A stretch of 64,000 nucleotides of DNA, taken from positions 496,001 through 560,000 of the forward strand of contig NZ_JAKRKC020000003.1 in assembly GCF_022664455.2 (NCBI RefSeq), written 5' to 3'. The position numbers were made by a program, and so were the translations under genes. Shown here one piece after another: positions 7,936-15,705 of this stretch. The notes beneath the pieces were generated by a model. That model was not told the origin of the DNA and ran no database searches. It saw only the letters and a program-made list of their open reading frames with translations. Positions within the stretch are counted from its first letter, which is position 1, and every line of letters starts with the position of its first letter. This stretch comes from Actinomadura luzonensis. Its GTDB lineage: Bacteria; Actinomycetota; Actinomycetes; Streptosporangiales; Streptosporangiaceae.

Positions 7936-8790
7936 TCACAGGCCGTGGCGGCGGGCCCAGGCGTCGATCGCGGCGGCGATCTCACCCGGCTTGTCCTCCG
8001 TGGCGTGGTGCCCGGCCGGGCCGCAGTGCACGGTCTCCAGCGCCGCGACGTTCTCCGCGCACCAGGCCGCCACCGCCGGGGTGATCAGCAGCGTCGGCGA
8101 GGTGTCGAAGGTGAGCAGCAGCTTGGGCACCTCGGCGGCGGACGCCAGCCACTTGCGGCTGAAGGCGACCCGCTCGACCACGTCGGCCGGGTCCCCGTCG
8201 AGCGGCGACGAGCGCGCCCACTCCAGCAGCGGCCGGCGGCTCTCCCGCGTCGGGTACGGCTCCAGGTAGGGCCGCAGGTCGTCCTCGCCGAGCGGCGTGA
8301 GCACGCCGCCGGTGTAGGCCGAGCGGACGAGGAAGTCGCCGTCCAGCACCAGCGACTCGCCCTCCGGGCCCCGGATGGCGGCGGCCCGCCGGCGTGGGGC
8401 CTCGCCCAGCTCGTCCCAGCTCAGCTCGCGGACGATGGTCTCGAAGAAGGCCACGCCGCGCACCCGCCCGGGATGGCGGGCCGCGTGGTCGAAGGCGAGC
8501 GCGCCGCCCCAGTCGTGGCCGACGAGCACCACGTCCTCCAGCCCGAGGGCGTCGAACCAGGCGTCGAGGTAGCGGGCGTGGTCGCCGAAGCGGTAGGGCA
8601 GGTCGGGCTTGCCGGAGCGGCCCATGCCGATCAGGTCGGGGGCGAGCAGGCGGCGGCCGGGGGCGGCCACCCCGGGCAGCACGTTGCGCCACTGGCGGGA
8701 GGAGGAGGGGTTGCCGTGCAGGAAGACGAAGGGGACGCCCTCCCCGGAGTCCTCGTAGTACAGGGAGGAGCCGAGCACGTCGATCATCAT
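7936..8790 (-). CDS. Haloalkane dehalogenase-like alpha/beta hydrolase
   Basis: A 284-aa hydrolase closely resembling DhaA-type haloalkane dehalogenases, which replace halogen with hydroxyl through a covalent aspartyl ester. The expected active site is present: HGN with halide-binding N27, GHDWGG with nucleophile D93 and halide-binding W94, E117 in FFET as the charge-relay acid, and H261 in the GHHATED block. The APDLIGMGRSGKPDLPY and DHARYLDAWFDALGLE blocks also match. The start is the first of two adjacent ATGs (8790); the longer upstream frame crosses the promoter. A -35/-10 pair with operator half-sites lies directly upstream. Other alpha/beta-hydrolase activities remain possible. Confidence 0.78.
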   Translation of the reverse strand: MMIDVLGSSLYYEDSGEGVPFVFLHGNPSSSRQWRNVLPGVAAPGRRLLAPDLIGMGRSGKPDLPYRFGDHARYLDAWFDALGLEDVVLVGHDWGGALAFDHAARHPGRVRGVAFFETIVRELSWDELGEAPRRRAAAIRGPEGESLVLDGDFLVRSAYTGGVLTPLGEDDLRPYLEPYPTRESRRPLLEWARSSPLDGDPADVVERVAFSRKWLASAAEVPKLLLTFDTSPTLLITPAVAAWCAENVAALETVHCGPAGHHATEDKPGEIAAAIDAWARRHGL

Positions 8791-8809
8791 GACGGAATCC
8801 GTTCGTTGA

Positions 8810-8860
8810 ACTAACGTTTGTGACACTAACGAAGCTACATCGTTAGTGCGACTAACGCAA
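8810..8860. promoter_or_regulatory. Dehalogenase promoter with ACTAACG operator cluster
   Basis: Four ACTAACG half-sites lie in 48 bp: forward at 8810, 8825 and 8851, and inverted at 8841. The central pair is a perfect repeat, CACTAACG (8824-8831) and CGTTAGTG (8841-8848), with a 9-bp spacer. GTTAGT-GCG-ACTAAC overlaps it. On the minus strand TTGCGT (8855-8860) and TAGCTT (8832-8837) are 17 bp apart, a plausible promoter for the dehalogenase. Its -10 box lies exactly between the central half-sites, the expected layout for repression by a TetR-like dimer. Confidence 0.6.
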
Positions 8861-8878
8861 CCCCGGTAAGCTCGGGCC

Positions 8879-9050
8879 ATGACCGACGACGGCCGCATGC
8901 CGGGACAGCGCACCCGACCCACTGGTCAACGAGCGCCTGGCCCGCCTCGACGCCCGCAAGTGGCACCACGCCGCGCTCGTCGCGCCGCGCGAGTCCGGTC
9001 CCGCGAGCCAGGCCGAGCTGAGCACCACTCACGTTCCTGACCTGCGCGGA
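8879..9050 (+). pseudogene. Remnant of a divergent gene, frameshifted
   Basis: An ATG at 8879 opens MTDDGRMPGQRT, the place where the dehalogenase regulator would be expected. After about 12 codons the coding signal moves one base: from 8913 a strongly GC3-biased stretch in another frame reads PDPLVNERLARLDARKWHHA and onward to about 9032. That second frame has no start codon of its own because a TGA sits at 8880. The original frame ends at a stop near 9040. I read this as a decayed, probably internally deleted gene; the fragment is too short to name a family. Confidence 0.4.
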
Positions 9051-9121
9051 AACCGGTACAGGGGAGGTTCTGGAGTCCTAGCCTGTGGTCTGTTGCGACA
9101 GAGCCAGGAGGCGCCACGCCC

Positions 9122-10312
9122 ATGACCGAGATCAGCACCGGTCAGATGGTCCGACTCCAGCGCGAGCGTAGGGGCATGAGCACCACCGCGCTGGCCACCC
9201 AGTCCGGCTGCACCACCCGCCACATCGAGCTCATCGAGCACGGCAAGCGCACCCCCTCGCTGCCCCTGCTCCGCGAGATCGCCAAGGTGCTGGGCGTGCG
9301 CACCGCCGTGCTGCTGGGCGAGACCCCGCGCGACTCCCACGAGCCGAGCAGGCCGCAGATCAGCGACATCGAGCGGGCCCTGTTCACCTGCCGCTCGCTC
9401 GCCCCCGACCTCGAACCGCCGGACGCCGACCAGCTCTCCGAACGGGTCGCGGCCGCCCGCAACACCTGGTTCACCTCGGCCCGGCGCTACTCCATCCTCA
9501 TGGCGGCGCTGCCGTCCCTGGTCACCGACGCCGAGAGCCTGGCCGCCGAGCGCACGCCGCGGGCCTGCAGCGTCGCCACCGACGCGTACATGCTGGCCAG
9601 GGGCGTGCTCAAGCACCTGCGCCGGGTGGACCTCGCGCACCTCGCGGCCGACCGCGCCATGCGCTTCGCCGAGGAGTCGGAGGACCCGCTGACGATCGCG
9701 TGGGCGTACTGGAGCCTCGGGCAGTCAATGTTGTCCGACGACATGCACCAGATCGCCCACGACGTGGCCCGGCGCGGCATCGAGCTGCTCGAGCCGCACG
9801 TCGCCGACGGCGACCAGCGCCACCTCAAGGCGCTCGGCGCGCTGCACCTGCTGGCCGCCGTCGGCGAGGCCCGCTCGGGCGACGACGACCGGGCCAGGGA
9901 GCGCCTGCTCGGCACCGCCACCCGGCTGGCCGAGCGGGTGCGCGACGACTCCGACGTCTACGACCTGGCCTTCTTCGGCCCCACGAACGTGGCCATCCAC
10001 CTGGCCAGCATCGAGAACGACGCCGGCCGTCCCGAGGACGTGCTGCGCATCGCCGACGACATCGACCTCCGCACCACCCCGTCCATCGAGCGGCGCACCA
10101 CCCACCTCGGGCACGTCGCCCGCGCCTGCGAGGACCTCGGCGACGACGCCGCCAGCCTGCTCCACCTGCTGCGCATCGAGCGCGAGTGCCCCGAGGAGCT
10201 CGACCACAAGCTGCTGCTCCGCGAGATGGTCCGGTCGCTGGCCCGGCGGGCCCGGCCGTCGTGGGCCCCCGAGGTCCGCCAGCTCGCCGAGCGGCACGGC
10301 ATCCTGGGCTGA
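9122..10312 (+). CDS. XRE family regulator with helical-repeat C-terminal domain
   Basis: A 396-aa regulator. Residues 5-65 are a Cro/CI-type helix-turn-helix (GQMVRLQRERRGMSTTALA, TRHIELIEHGKRTPSLPLLREIAKVLGV). The rest is a long alpha-helical, TPR-like region (repeated LAxxxxDxxRARERL patterns) typical of large actinomycete XRE regulators that bind a ligand or partner protein. AGGAGG lies about 12 bases before the ATG. In such genomes this class is usually paired with small downstream genes (for example DUF397 proteins); here two different mini-genes follow, with paired palindromes in the gap. Direct targets are unknown, but the adjacent pair is the first candidate. Confidence 0.85.
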   Translation: MTEISTGQMVRLQRERRGMSTTALATQSGCTTRHIELIEHGKRTPSLPLLREIAKVLGVRTAVLLGETPRDSHEPSRPQISDIERALFTCRSLAPDLEPPDADQLSERVAAARNTWFTSARRYSILMAALPSLVTDAESLAAERTPRACSVATDAYMLARGVLKHLRRVDLAHLAADRAMRFAEESEDPLTIAWAYWSLGQSMLSDDMHQIAHDVARRGIELLEPHVADGDQRHLKALGALHLLAAVGEARSGDDDRARERLLGTATRLAERVRDDSDVYDLAFFGPTNVAIHLASIENDAGRPEDVLRIADDIDLRTTPSIERRTTHLGHVARACEDLGDDAASLLHLLRIERECPEELDHKLLLREMVRSLARRARPSWAPEVRQLAERHGILG

Positions 10313-10330
10313 CAGTGCGCCACCCGGAGC

Positions 10331-10365
10331 GAACTCTGTGTTCGGTGCGGGCGAACTGAGAGTTC
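10331..10365. promoter_or_regulatory. Two palindromes 22 bp apart upstream of the mini-genes
   Basis: GAACT-CTG-TGTTC (10331-10343) and GAACT-GAG-AGTTC (10353-10365) are 13-bp dyads whose starts are 22 bp apart, about two helical turns. The second is a perfect palindrome and the first has one mismatch. They lie 50-84 bp before the first mini-gene and just after the XRE gene, so XRE binding here is a reasonable guess. Confidence 0.5.
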
Positions 10366-10414
10366 TTCCGCTCGAGTTCGTCACGCATCGGCGTCCGGAT
10401 GACACGCTGCGTTC

Positions 10415-10609
10415 ATGACCACAGCGCCGACTGCCGATCTCGTCATGGAACGACTGCTCAACGAGGCCGCGAGAGAGTTCCCCGGCTGGGCCTTCGAACG
10501 AGATCAGGCCGGCTGGACAGCCGTCAACGGCGACCTACGCCTCACCAGGCACAGCCTGGCCGCCCTCCGCGCCCTGCTGCGCGTCCACCGGGCGGCCGGC
10601 AGGAGGTGA
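10415..10609 (+). CDS. Small hypothetical protein, first of a tandem pair
   Basis: A 64-aa soluble protein that I cannot assign to a named family. It has an N-terminal helix (DLVMERLLNEAAREF), a core FPGWAFERDQAGWTA, and a basic C-terminal helix (HSLAALRALLRVHRAAGRR). Its stop codon overlaps the GTG of the next gene, so the two are translationally coupled. The pattern of an aromatic-Pro/Gly-Trp motif followed by WTA and a helix recurs in the next protein, suggesting a shared origin. Being next to an XRE regulator and preceded by its likely operators, it may be a partner or antagonist of that regulator. Confidence 0.6.
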   Translation: MTTAPTADLVMERLLNEAAREFPGWAFERDQAGWTAVNGDLRLTRHSLAALRALLRVHRAAGRR

Positions 10610-10881
10610 GCGGCCCGTCCACCGACGCCGACGCCCAGCTCCCCTGGCGTCAGCTCGCCGTCCTCCGCAGCACCTACCCCGCCTGGGAGATCGACTACCT
10701 GGCCGACCCGCCCGTGCCCGACCCGTGGACGGCCACGCTGCGCCGGCCGGTCGCCGAGCGGTCGTCGGCGCGCGGGGTGCGCCGGCGTCTCGACGCCCCC
10801 GACGCGGTCACGCTCGCCTCGGCCCTGGCCCACCAGGCCACGTTGCTGCACAACCAGCGCCTGGAGCTGTGGCCCGGCTGA
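10606..10881 (+). CDS. Small hypothetical protein, second of a tandem pair
   Basis: A 91-aa protein starting at GTG inside the sequence AGGAGGTGAG, where the ribosome site, this start and the previous stop overlap; translation probably depends on the upstream gene. It contains YPAWEIDYL, then DPWTATLRRP, then a helix rich in Ala and Leu (DAVTLASALAHQATLLHNQ). The W...WTA...helix layout resembles the preceding protein. No family or catalytic residues are recognised. Confidence 0.55.
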   Translation: MSGPSTDADAQLPWRQLAVLRSTYPAWEIDYLADPPVPDPWTATLRRPVAERSSARGVRRRLDAPDAVTLASALAHQATLLHNQRLELWPG

Positions 10882-10953
10882 AGCCCCTCCGTCCTGGTCG
10901 CCATCCTCCGTCCTCCTCCAGCCGGATGGCGGCCAGGCACTCACCCCCGAACA

Positions 10954-10986
10954 CCCGCCGCCGGGAGGGCAGGCCCCGGCGGCGGG
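10954..10986. terminator. Strong hairpin between convergent mini-gene and trpS
   Basis: CCCGCCGCCGGG (10954-10965) and CCCGGCGGCGGG (10975-10986) form a perfect 12-bp stem with a 9-base loop and no T-tract. It sits between two convergent gene ends and can serve as a bidirectional terminator. Confidence 0.6.
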
Positions 10987-10999
10987 CCCACCCCGCCCC

Positions 11000-12004
11000 T
11001 CAGAACTTCGGCAGGAAGCCGATCCGGTCGCGGACCTGCTCCATCGTCTGCCTGGCGACCGCGCCCGCGCGCTCCGCGCCCACCGCGAGCATGCGGTCGA
11101 GCTCGGCCTCGTTGGACAGCAGCTTCTCGGTGCGCTCGCGGATCGGCGTGAACGTCTCGGCCACCGCCTCGGCCACGTCCTTCTTGAACGTGCCGTAGCC
11201 CTGCCCGGCGTAGCGGGCGACCAGCTCGGGGATCGGCGTGCCGGTCAGGGCCGACTGGATGCGCAGCAGGTTGGAGATGCCGGGCTTGTTGTCCTCGTCG
11301 AAGAGCACCTCGGTGCCGGTGTCGGTGACCGCCCGCATGACCTTCTTGCGCAGCGGCCCCGGCTGCTCCAGCACGTCGAGGATGCCGGCCGGGCTGGAGG
11401 ACGACTTCGACATCTTCGACGTCGGGTCCTGGAGGTCGGTGATCTTCTCGACCTCCTTCAGGATGTACGGCTCGGGCAGCCTGAAGGTGTCGCCGAAGCG
11501 GTGGTTGAAGCGCTGGCCGAGGTCGCGGGTCAGCTCCAGGTGCTGCTTCTGGTCGGCCCCCACCGGCACCTTGTCGGCCTGGTAGATGAGGATGTCGGCG
11601 GCCTGCAGGATCGGGTAGGTGAACAGCCCGACGCTGGCCGCGTTCTCGCCGAACTTGGCCGACTTGTCCTTGAACTGCGTCATCCTGGCCGCCTCGCCCA
11701 TGCCGGTGAGGCAGATCAGGATCCAGGCGAGCTCGGTGTGCTCGCGCACGTGCGACTGCACGAAGACGGTGGAGCGCTCGGGGTCGAGCCCCGCGGCGAA
11801 CAGCTGCGCGGCGGCCACGCGGCTGCGGCGGCGCAGCGCGGCCGGCTCGGTCGGCACGGTGATCGCGTGGAGGTCGACCACGCAGTAGAAGGCGTCGTGG
11901 GTCTCCTGCATGGTGACCCACTGCCGGACCGCACCCAGGTAGTTGCCCAGGTGGAAGGAGTCCGCGGTGGGCTGGATGCCGGAGAGAACACGAGGTCTGG
12001 CCAT
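11000..12004 (-). CDS. trpS: Tryptophan--tRNA ligase
   Basis: A 334-aa class I aminoacyl-tRNA synthetase that charges tRNA-Trp. The first signature is DSFHLGNYLGAV (HIGH-like, near residue 17) and the second is TSKMSKSSSSPAG (KMSKS, near 200). LHAITVPTEP, FVQSHVREHTELAWIL and TYPILQAADILIYQADKVPVGADQKQH are the usual substrate-pocket blocks. I use the ATG at 12004; a TTG three codons upstream (12012) has the better purine-rich sequence ahead of it. The CNNM/CBS gene ends 14 bp upstream on the same strand, so trpS is probably cotranscribed with it. Confidence 0.95.
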   Translation of the reverse strand: MARPRVLSGIQPTADSFHLGNYLGAVRQWVTMQETHDAFYCVVDLHAITVPTEPAALRRRSRVAAAQLFAAGLDPERSTVFVQSHVREHTELAWILICLTGMGEAARMTQFKDKSAKFGENAASVGLFTYPILQAADILIYQADKVPVGADQKQHLELTRDLGQRFNHRFGDTFRLPEPYILKEVEKITDLQDPTSKMSKSSSSPAGILDVLEQPGPLRKKVMRAVTDTGTEVLFDEDNKPGISNLLRIQSALTGTPIPELVARYAGQGYGTFKKDVAEAVAETFTPIRERTEKLLSNEAELDRMLAVGAERAGAVARQTMEQVRDRIGFLPKF

Positions 12005-12018
12005 AGCAGGCAATTGTG

Positions 12019-13332
12019 TCAGGAATCCTGCTCCTGCGGCGACTCGGCGACCGGTCGGCGTTTCACCCTCACCCTGGCGATACGCCGCCCGTCCAGCTCG
12101 ATGACCTCCAGCTCGAAGCCGGGCAGCTCCACCCGCTCCCCGATGGCGGCCACGTGACCCAGGCAGGCCATGACGAAGCCGCCGAGCGTCTCGTACGGGC
12201 CGTCGGGCAGCTTGATGCCGGTCTCGGTGGCGAAGTCGTTGAGGTTGGTCAGGCCGTCGATCTCGATCTCGCCGGCGGGCAGGACGACGACGTCGTCCTC
12301 GATGTCGTACTCGTCCCTGATGTCGCCGATCAGCTCCTCGACCAGGTCCTCCATGGTGACGATGCCGGCGGTGCCGCCGTACTCGTCGACGACGATGGCG
12401 AGGTGCTGGCCCTCGTCGCGCATCTCGTTGAGCGTGGTGAGCAGGCGCTTGGAGGCGGGCACGAACTTGGCCGGCCGGATCGGCACGACCGCGCTGATCG
12501 GCTCGGTGCGGCCGGACAGCTCGGGGTCGAGCAGGTCGCGCACGTGCACGAAGCCGATGATCTCGTCGTACGAGGTGCGGTAGACGGGGAAGCGGGAGTG
12601 CGGCAGGCGGGCGGCGAGGGCGGCGGCCTCGGCCAGCGGCGTGTCGGCCTCCATGAACTCGACCTCGGTGCGCGGCAGCATCACCTCCCTGAGCTGCCGC
12701 TTGCCGGCGGCGAAGACCTCGGCGATGACCTTGCGCTCGTCGGCGGTCAGGTCGGTGTGGCCGACCACCATGTCGCGCAGCTCCTCGGTGGTGACCTCCT
12801 CGCGGTCGGCCTGCGGGTTGCCGCCGAGCAGCCGGACCACGCCGTCGGTGGACTTCGACAGCGCCCAGATGACGGGCCGCGACAGCCGGGCGATCCAGTC
12901 GAGGAAGGGCGCCACGAAGAGCGAGAGCCCTTCGGTGCGCTGCAGGGCCAGGCGTTTCGGGGCCAGCTCGCCGAGCACCAGCGAGAAGTACGAGATGGCC
13001 AGTGTGACCAGGACGAGCCCGAGGACGGGCGCGATGGCCCGCGGCACGCCCCAGCCTTCGAGCACGGGCGTGAGCTGCGCGCCGAGCCGGTCGGCGCCGA
13101 ACGCGGCCGACAACATGGTGGCCACGGTCACGCCGATCTGCACGGCGGACAGGAACCGGTTGGGATCGCGGGCGAGCTTGGCCACGCGCTCGCCGCGCCG
13201 GCCGCGCTCGGCGAGCTTGCGGATCTGACTCTCGCGCAGGGAGACCATCGCCAGCTCGGCGGCGGCGAAGAACCCCCCGATCAGAATGAACAGCAGGACC
13301 AGGGCGATGTTGGCCGCGACGGTGTCAAACAT
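12019..13332 (-). CDS. Hemolysin-family (CNNM/CBS/CorC) membrane protein
   Basis: A 437-aa membrane protein with the CorC/CNNM layout: an N-terminal membrane domain of three to four helices with the FFAAAELAMVSLRES motif (residues 1-190), a CBS pair (about 215-340; VMLPRTEVEFMEAD, FPVYRTSYDEIIGFVHVRDLL, IVVDEYGGTAGIVTMEDLVEELIGDI), and a C-terminal transporter-associated domain (350-425). The family is linked to magnesium/cobalt efflux; the older name hemolysin is misleading. It lies upstream of trpS in one transcription unit and is divergent from galE across 86 bp. Confidence 0.9.
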   Translation of the reverse strand: MFDTVAANIALVLLFILIGGFFAAAELAMVSLRESQIRKLAERGRRGERVAKLARDPNRFLSAVQIGVTVATMLSAAFGADRLGAQLTPVLEGWGVPRAIAPVLGLVLVTLAISYFSLVLGELAPKRLALQRTEGLSLFVAPFLDWIARLSRPVIWALSKSTDGVVRLLGGNPQADREEVTTEELRDMVVGHTDLTADERKVIAEVFAAGKRQLREVMLPRTEVEFMEADTPLAEAAALAARLPHSRFPVYRTSYDEIIGFVHVRDLLDPELSGRTEPISAVVPIRPAKFVPASKRLLTTLNEMRDEGQHLAIVVDEYGGTAGIVTMEDLVEELIGDIRDEYDIEDDVVVLPAGEIEIDGLTNLNDFATETGIKLPDGPYETLGGFVMACLGHVAAIGERVELPGFELEVIELDGRRIARVRVKRRPVAESPQEQDS

Positions 13333-13418
13333 GGTGGTTGGCAGCGTATACGGCAGCTTTCCCGCGTATGCTGAACGGCAAGCCTTACAAAATCAAACAT
13401 ATTTGAACAGGAGTCCAC

Positions 13419-14366
13419 ATGAGATTGCTGGTCACCGGTGGAGCGGGGTATGTCGGCAGCGTTGTCGCGGCCCAACTCGTCGAGGCGGGACACGAGGTGA
13501 CCGTACTCGACGACCTGTCGACCGGGCATCAGGACGCGGTGCCGGAGGGCGCCCGCTTCGTGCGCGCGGACATCGCCGAGGCCGGCGACGCGCTCGACGG
13601 CATGGACGCGGTGCTGCACTTCGCGGCCAAGTCGCTGGTCGGCGAGTCGGTGGAGAAGCCGGACCTCTACTGGGCGAACAACCTCGGCGGCACGCTGGCG
13701 CTGCTGGAGGCCATGCGGGACAAGGGCGTCGGCCGGATCGTGTTCTCCTCGACGGCGGCGACGTACGGGGAGCCGGAGCGCTCACCCATCGAGGAGAGCG
13801 ACCCGACGCGCCCGACCAACCCCTACGGCGCCACCAAGCTCGCCGTCGACACCGCGCTGACCGCCTTCGCGCGCCTGCGCGGCCTCGGCGCGGTCAGCCT
13901 GCGCTACTTCAACGTGGCCGGCGCCTACGGCCGCTTCCGCGAGCGCCACACGGTCGAGACCCACCTCATCCCGAACGTGCTCAAGGTCGCCACCGGCGAG
14001 CGCGACGCGGTGAACGTCTTCGGCACCGACTACCCGACTCCCGACGGCACCTGCGTCCGCGACTACGTGCACGTCACCGACCTGTCGCGGGCCCACCTGC
14101 TGGCGCTGGAGGCGATCACGCCCGGCGAGCACAAGATCTACAACCTAGGCAGCGGGTCCGGCTTCAGCGTGCGGGAGGTGATCTCGGTCTGCCGCGAGGT
14201 CACGGGGCACGAGATCCCGGCGGTCGTCGCGGAGCGGCGGGCGGGCGACCCGGCCGTGCTGGTGGCCTCGTCCGCGAAGATCCAGCGCGAGCTGGGCTGG
14301 AAGGCCGACCGGCCGGCGCTGCGCGACATCGTCTCCGACGCCTGGGCGGCGCTTTCCACCGAATGA
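13419..14366 (+). CDS. galE: UDP-glucose 4-epimerase
   Basis: A 315-aa extended short-chain dehydrogenase that interconverts UDP-glucose and UDP-galactose using bound NAD. Marks: TGGAGYVGS at the N-terminus (NAD binding), DDLSTGH (residues 31-37), LHFAAKSLVGES, the catalytic serine in SSTAATYG near 112-119, YGATK (Tyr/Lys pair near 138-142) and SLRYFNVAGAYG. AGGAG lies seven bases before the ATG. Feeds cell-wall or exopolysaccharide galactose. The sequence between it and the divergent CNNM gene is AT-rich (CATATTTG) and probably carries both promoters. Confidence 0.93.
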   Translation: MRLLVTGGAGYVGSVVAAQLVEAGHEVTVLDDLSTGHQDAVPEGARFVRADIAEAGDALDGMDAVLHFAAKSLVGESVEKPDLYWANNLGGTLALLEAMRDKGVGRIVFSSTAATYGEPERSPIEESDPTRPTNPYGATKLAVDTALTAFARLRGLGAVSLRYFNVAGAYGRFRERHTVETHLIPNVLKVATGERDAVNVFGTDYPTPDGTCVRDYVHVTDLSRAHLLALEAITPGEHKIYNLGSGSGFSVREVISVCREVTGHEIPAVVAERRAGDPAVLVASSAKIQRELGWKADRPALRDIVSDAWAALSTE

Positions 14367-14404
14367 CCCACATGGGTACGGGATCTGTGCTGTAGTACCC
14401 AAAC

Positions 14405-14569
14405 GTGAAGAGCTTTTCACCAAGGGTCACGAAGCTGATCTTTGGCGCTCTCATCGTGGGAGCCAGCCTGCTCGCCGCCGCCGGGGTGGTGTTCGCCACC
14501 CCGAAGGCGACGCCGGGCGGCCCGCGGGCGACCTGTCCCGCGCAGAGCGGCGGCGCGATCCCGCGCTAG
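14405..14569 (+). CDS. Small secreted or membrane protein
   Basis: A 54-aa frame from a GTG: a basic start (VKSFSPRVTKL), one hydrophobic segment (IFGALIVGASLLAAAGVVFA) and a short tail (TPKATPGGPRATCPAQSGG) with a single Cys. It ends just before a strong hairpin. Codon use is actinomycete-like, but no clear ribosome site precedes the GTG. A GGGTAC/GTACCC inverted repeat lies immediately upstream (14374-14400). A signal peptide with a tiny mature part or a single-pass protein are both possible. Confidence 0.45.
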   Translation: MKSFSPRVTKLIFGALIVGASLLAAAGVVFATPKATPGGPRATCPAQSGGAIPR

Positions 14570-14588
14570 GGACGCTCCCGGCGCGGGA

Positions 14589-14618
14589 ACGCCCCCCGCC
14601 GCGAACGGCGAGGGGCGT
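14589..14618. terminator. Hairpin between the small gene and mdh
   Basis: ACGCCCC...GCCG and CGGC...GGGGCGT pair around a CGAA tetraloop with a small internal mismatch. It lies between convergent ends, about 20 bp after the small gene and 40 bp after mdh, and probably stops transcripts from both sides. Confidence 0.6.
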
Positions 14619-14659
14619 GACGTTCCCCGGCCCGACCGGGACCGGCCGTCCGGCCCGGC

Positions 14660-15646
14660 TCAGATGAGGCCGAGCTCCTTGACGGCGGAGCGCTCCTCCT
14701 CCAGCTCGCGCACGCTGGCGTCGATGCGCTCGCGCGAGAAGGCGTCGATCTCCAGCCCCTGGATGATCTCGAACCGGCCGCCGGCCGCGCGGACCGGGAA
14801 CGACGAGATGAGACCCTCGGGCACGCCGTAGGAGCCGTCGGAGACGACCGCGGCGGAGGTCCAGTCGGTGCCGTTGACCCAGTCGTACACGTGGTCGATC
14901 GCGGCGTTGGCGGCCGAGGCGGCCGAGGAGGCGCCGCGCGCCTCGATGATGGCCGCGCCGCGCTTGGCGACGGTCGGGATGAAGGTGTCCTTCAGCCACT
15001 CCTGGTCGACCTGCTCGGCCGCGATCTTGCCGCCGACCTCGGCGTGGAACAGGTCGGGGTACTGGGTGGCGGAGTGGTTGCCCCAGATCGTCATCTTCCT
15101 GATCTCGGTGACCGGCACCTGGAGCTTGGCCGCGAGCTGCGACAGCGCGCGGTTGTGGTCGAGGCGGGTCATCGCGGTGAACCGCTCGGCCGGCACGTCG
15201 GGGGCGTGCTGCTGGGCGATGAGCGCGTTGGTGTTGGCCGGGTTGCCCACCACCAGGACGCGGATGTCGTCGGCGGCGTGGTCGTTGATCGCCTTGCCCT
15301 GCGGGCCGAAGATGCCGCCGTTGGCGCCGAGCAGGTCGCCGCGCTCCATGCCGGCCTTGCGCGGCATGGCGCCGACCAGCAGCGCGACGTTGGCCCCGTC
15401 GAACGCGACGTCGGGGCTGTCGGTGATCTCGATCCCGGACAGCAGCGGGAACGCGCAGTCGTCCAGCTCCATCGCGGTGCCCTCGGCGGCCTTCACGGCG
15501 GCCGGGATCTCCAGCAGGCTGAGCTTGACCGGCACGTCGGCGCCGAGCAGCTGCCCCGACGCGATGCGGAACAGCAGTGCGTAGCCGATCTGGCCGGCGG
15601 CTCCGGTGACGGTCACCTTGACGGGCGCAGTGGCTGACGACGCCAT
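14660..15646 (-). CDS. mdh: Malate dehydrogenase
   Basis: A 328-aa cytoplasmic NAD-dependent dehydrogenase of the TCA cycle (malate to oxaloacetate), of the class with TGAAGQIGY at the N-terminus for NAD binding. Other marks: LLVGAMPRKAGMERGDLL (substrate arginine and loop), VVGNPANTNA, TRLDHNRALSQLA with the Asp/Arg pair, and IWGNHSATQYPD with the catalytic His near residue 190. Length fits the family. It lies near icd and citrate synthase, as in other actinomycetes, but other genes separate them here. Confidence 0.96.
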   Translation of the reverse strand: MASSATAPVKVTVTGAAGQIGYALLFRIASGQLLGADVPVKLSLLEIPAAVKAAEGTAMELDDCAFPLLSGIEITDSPDVAFDGANVALLVGAMPRKAGMERGDLLGANGGIFGPQGKAINDHAADDIRVLVVGNPANTNALIAQQHAPDVPAERFTAMTRLDHNRALSQLAAKLQVPVTEIRKMTIWGNHSATQYPDLFHAEVGGKIAAEQVDQEWLKDTFIPTVAKRGAAIIEARGASSAASAANAAIDHVYDWVNGTDWTSAAVVSDGSYGVPEGLISSFPVRAAGGRFEIIQGLEIDAFSRERIDASVRELEEERSAVKELGLI

Positions 15647-15705
15647 GGCCTATCCCCTAACTCGCAGCGGAATGTTTGTCTGACGTTCGGGATGTTACCC
15701 GCTCG

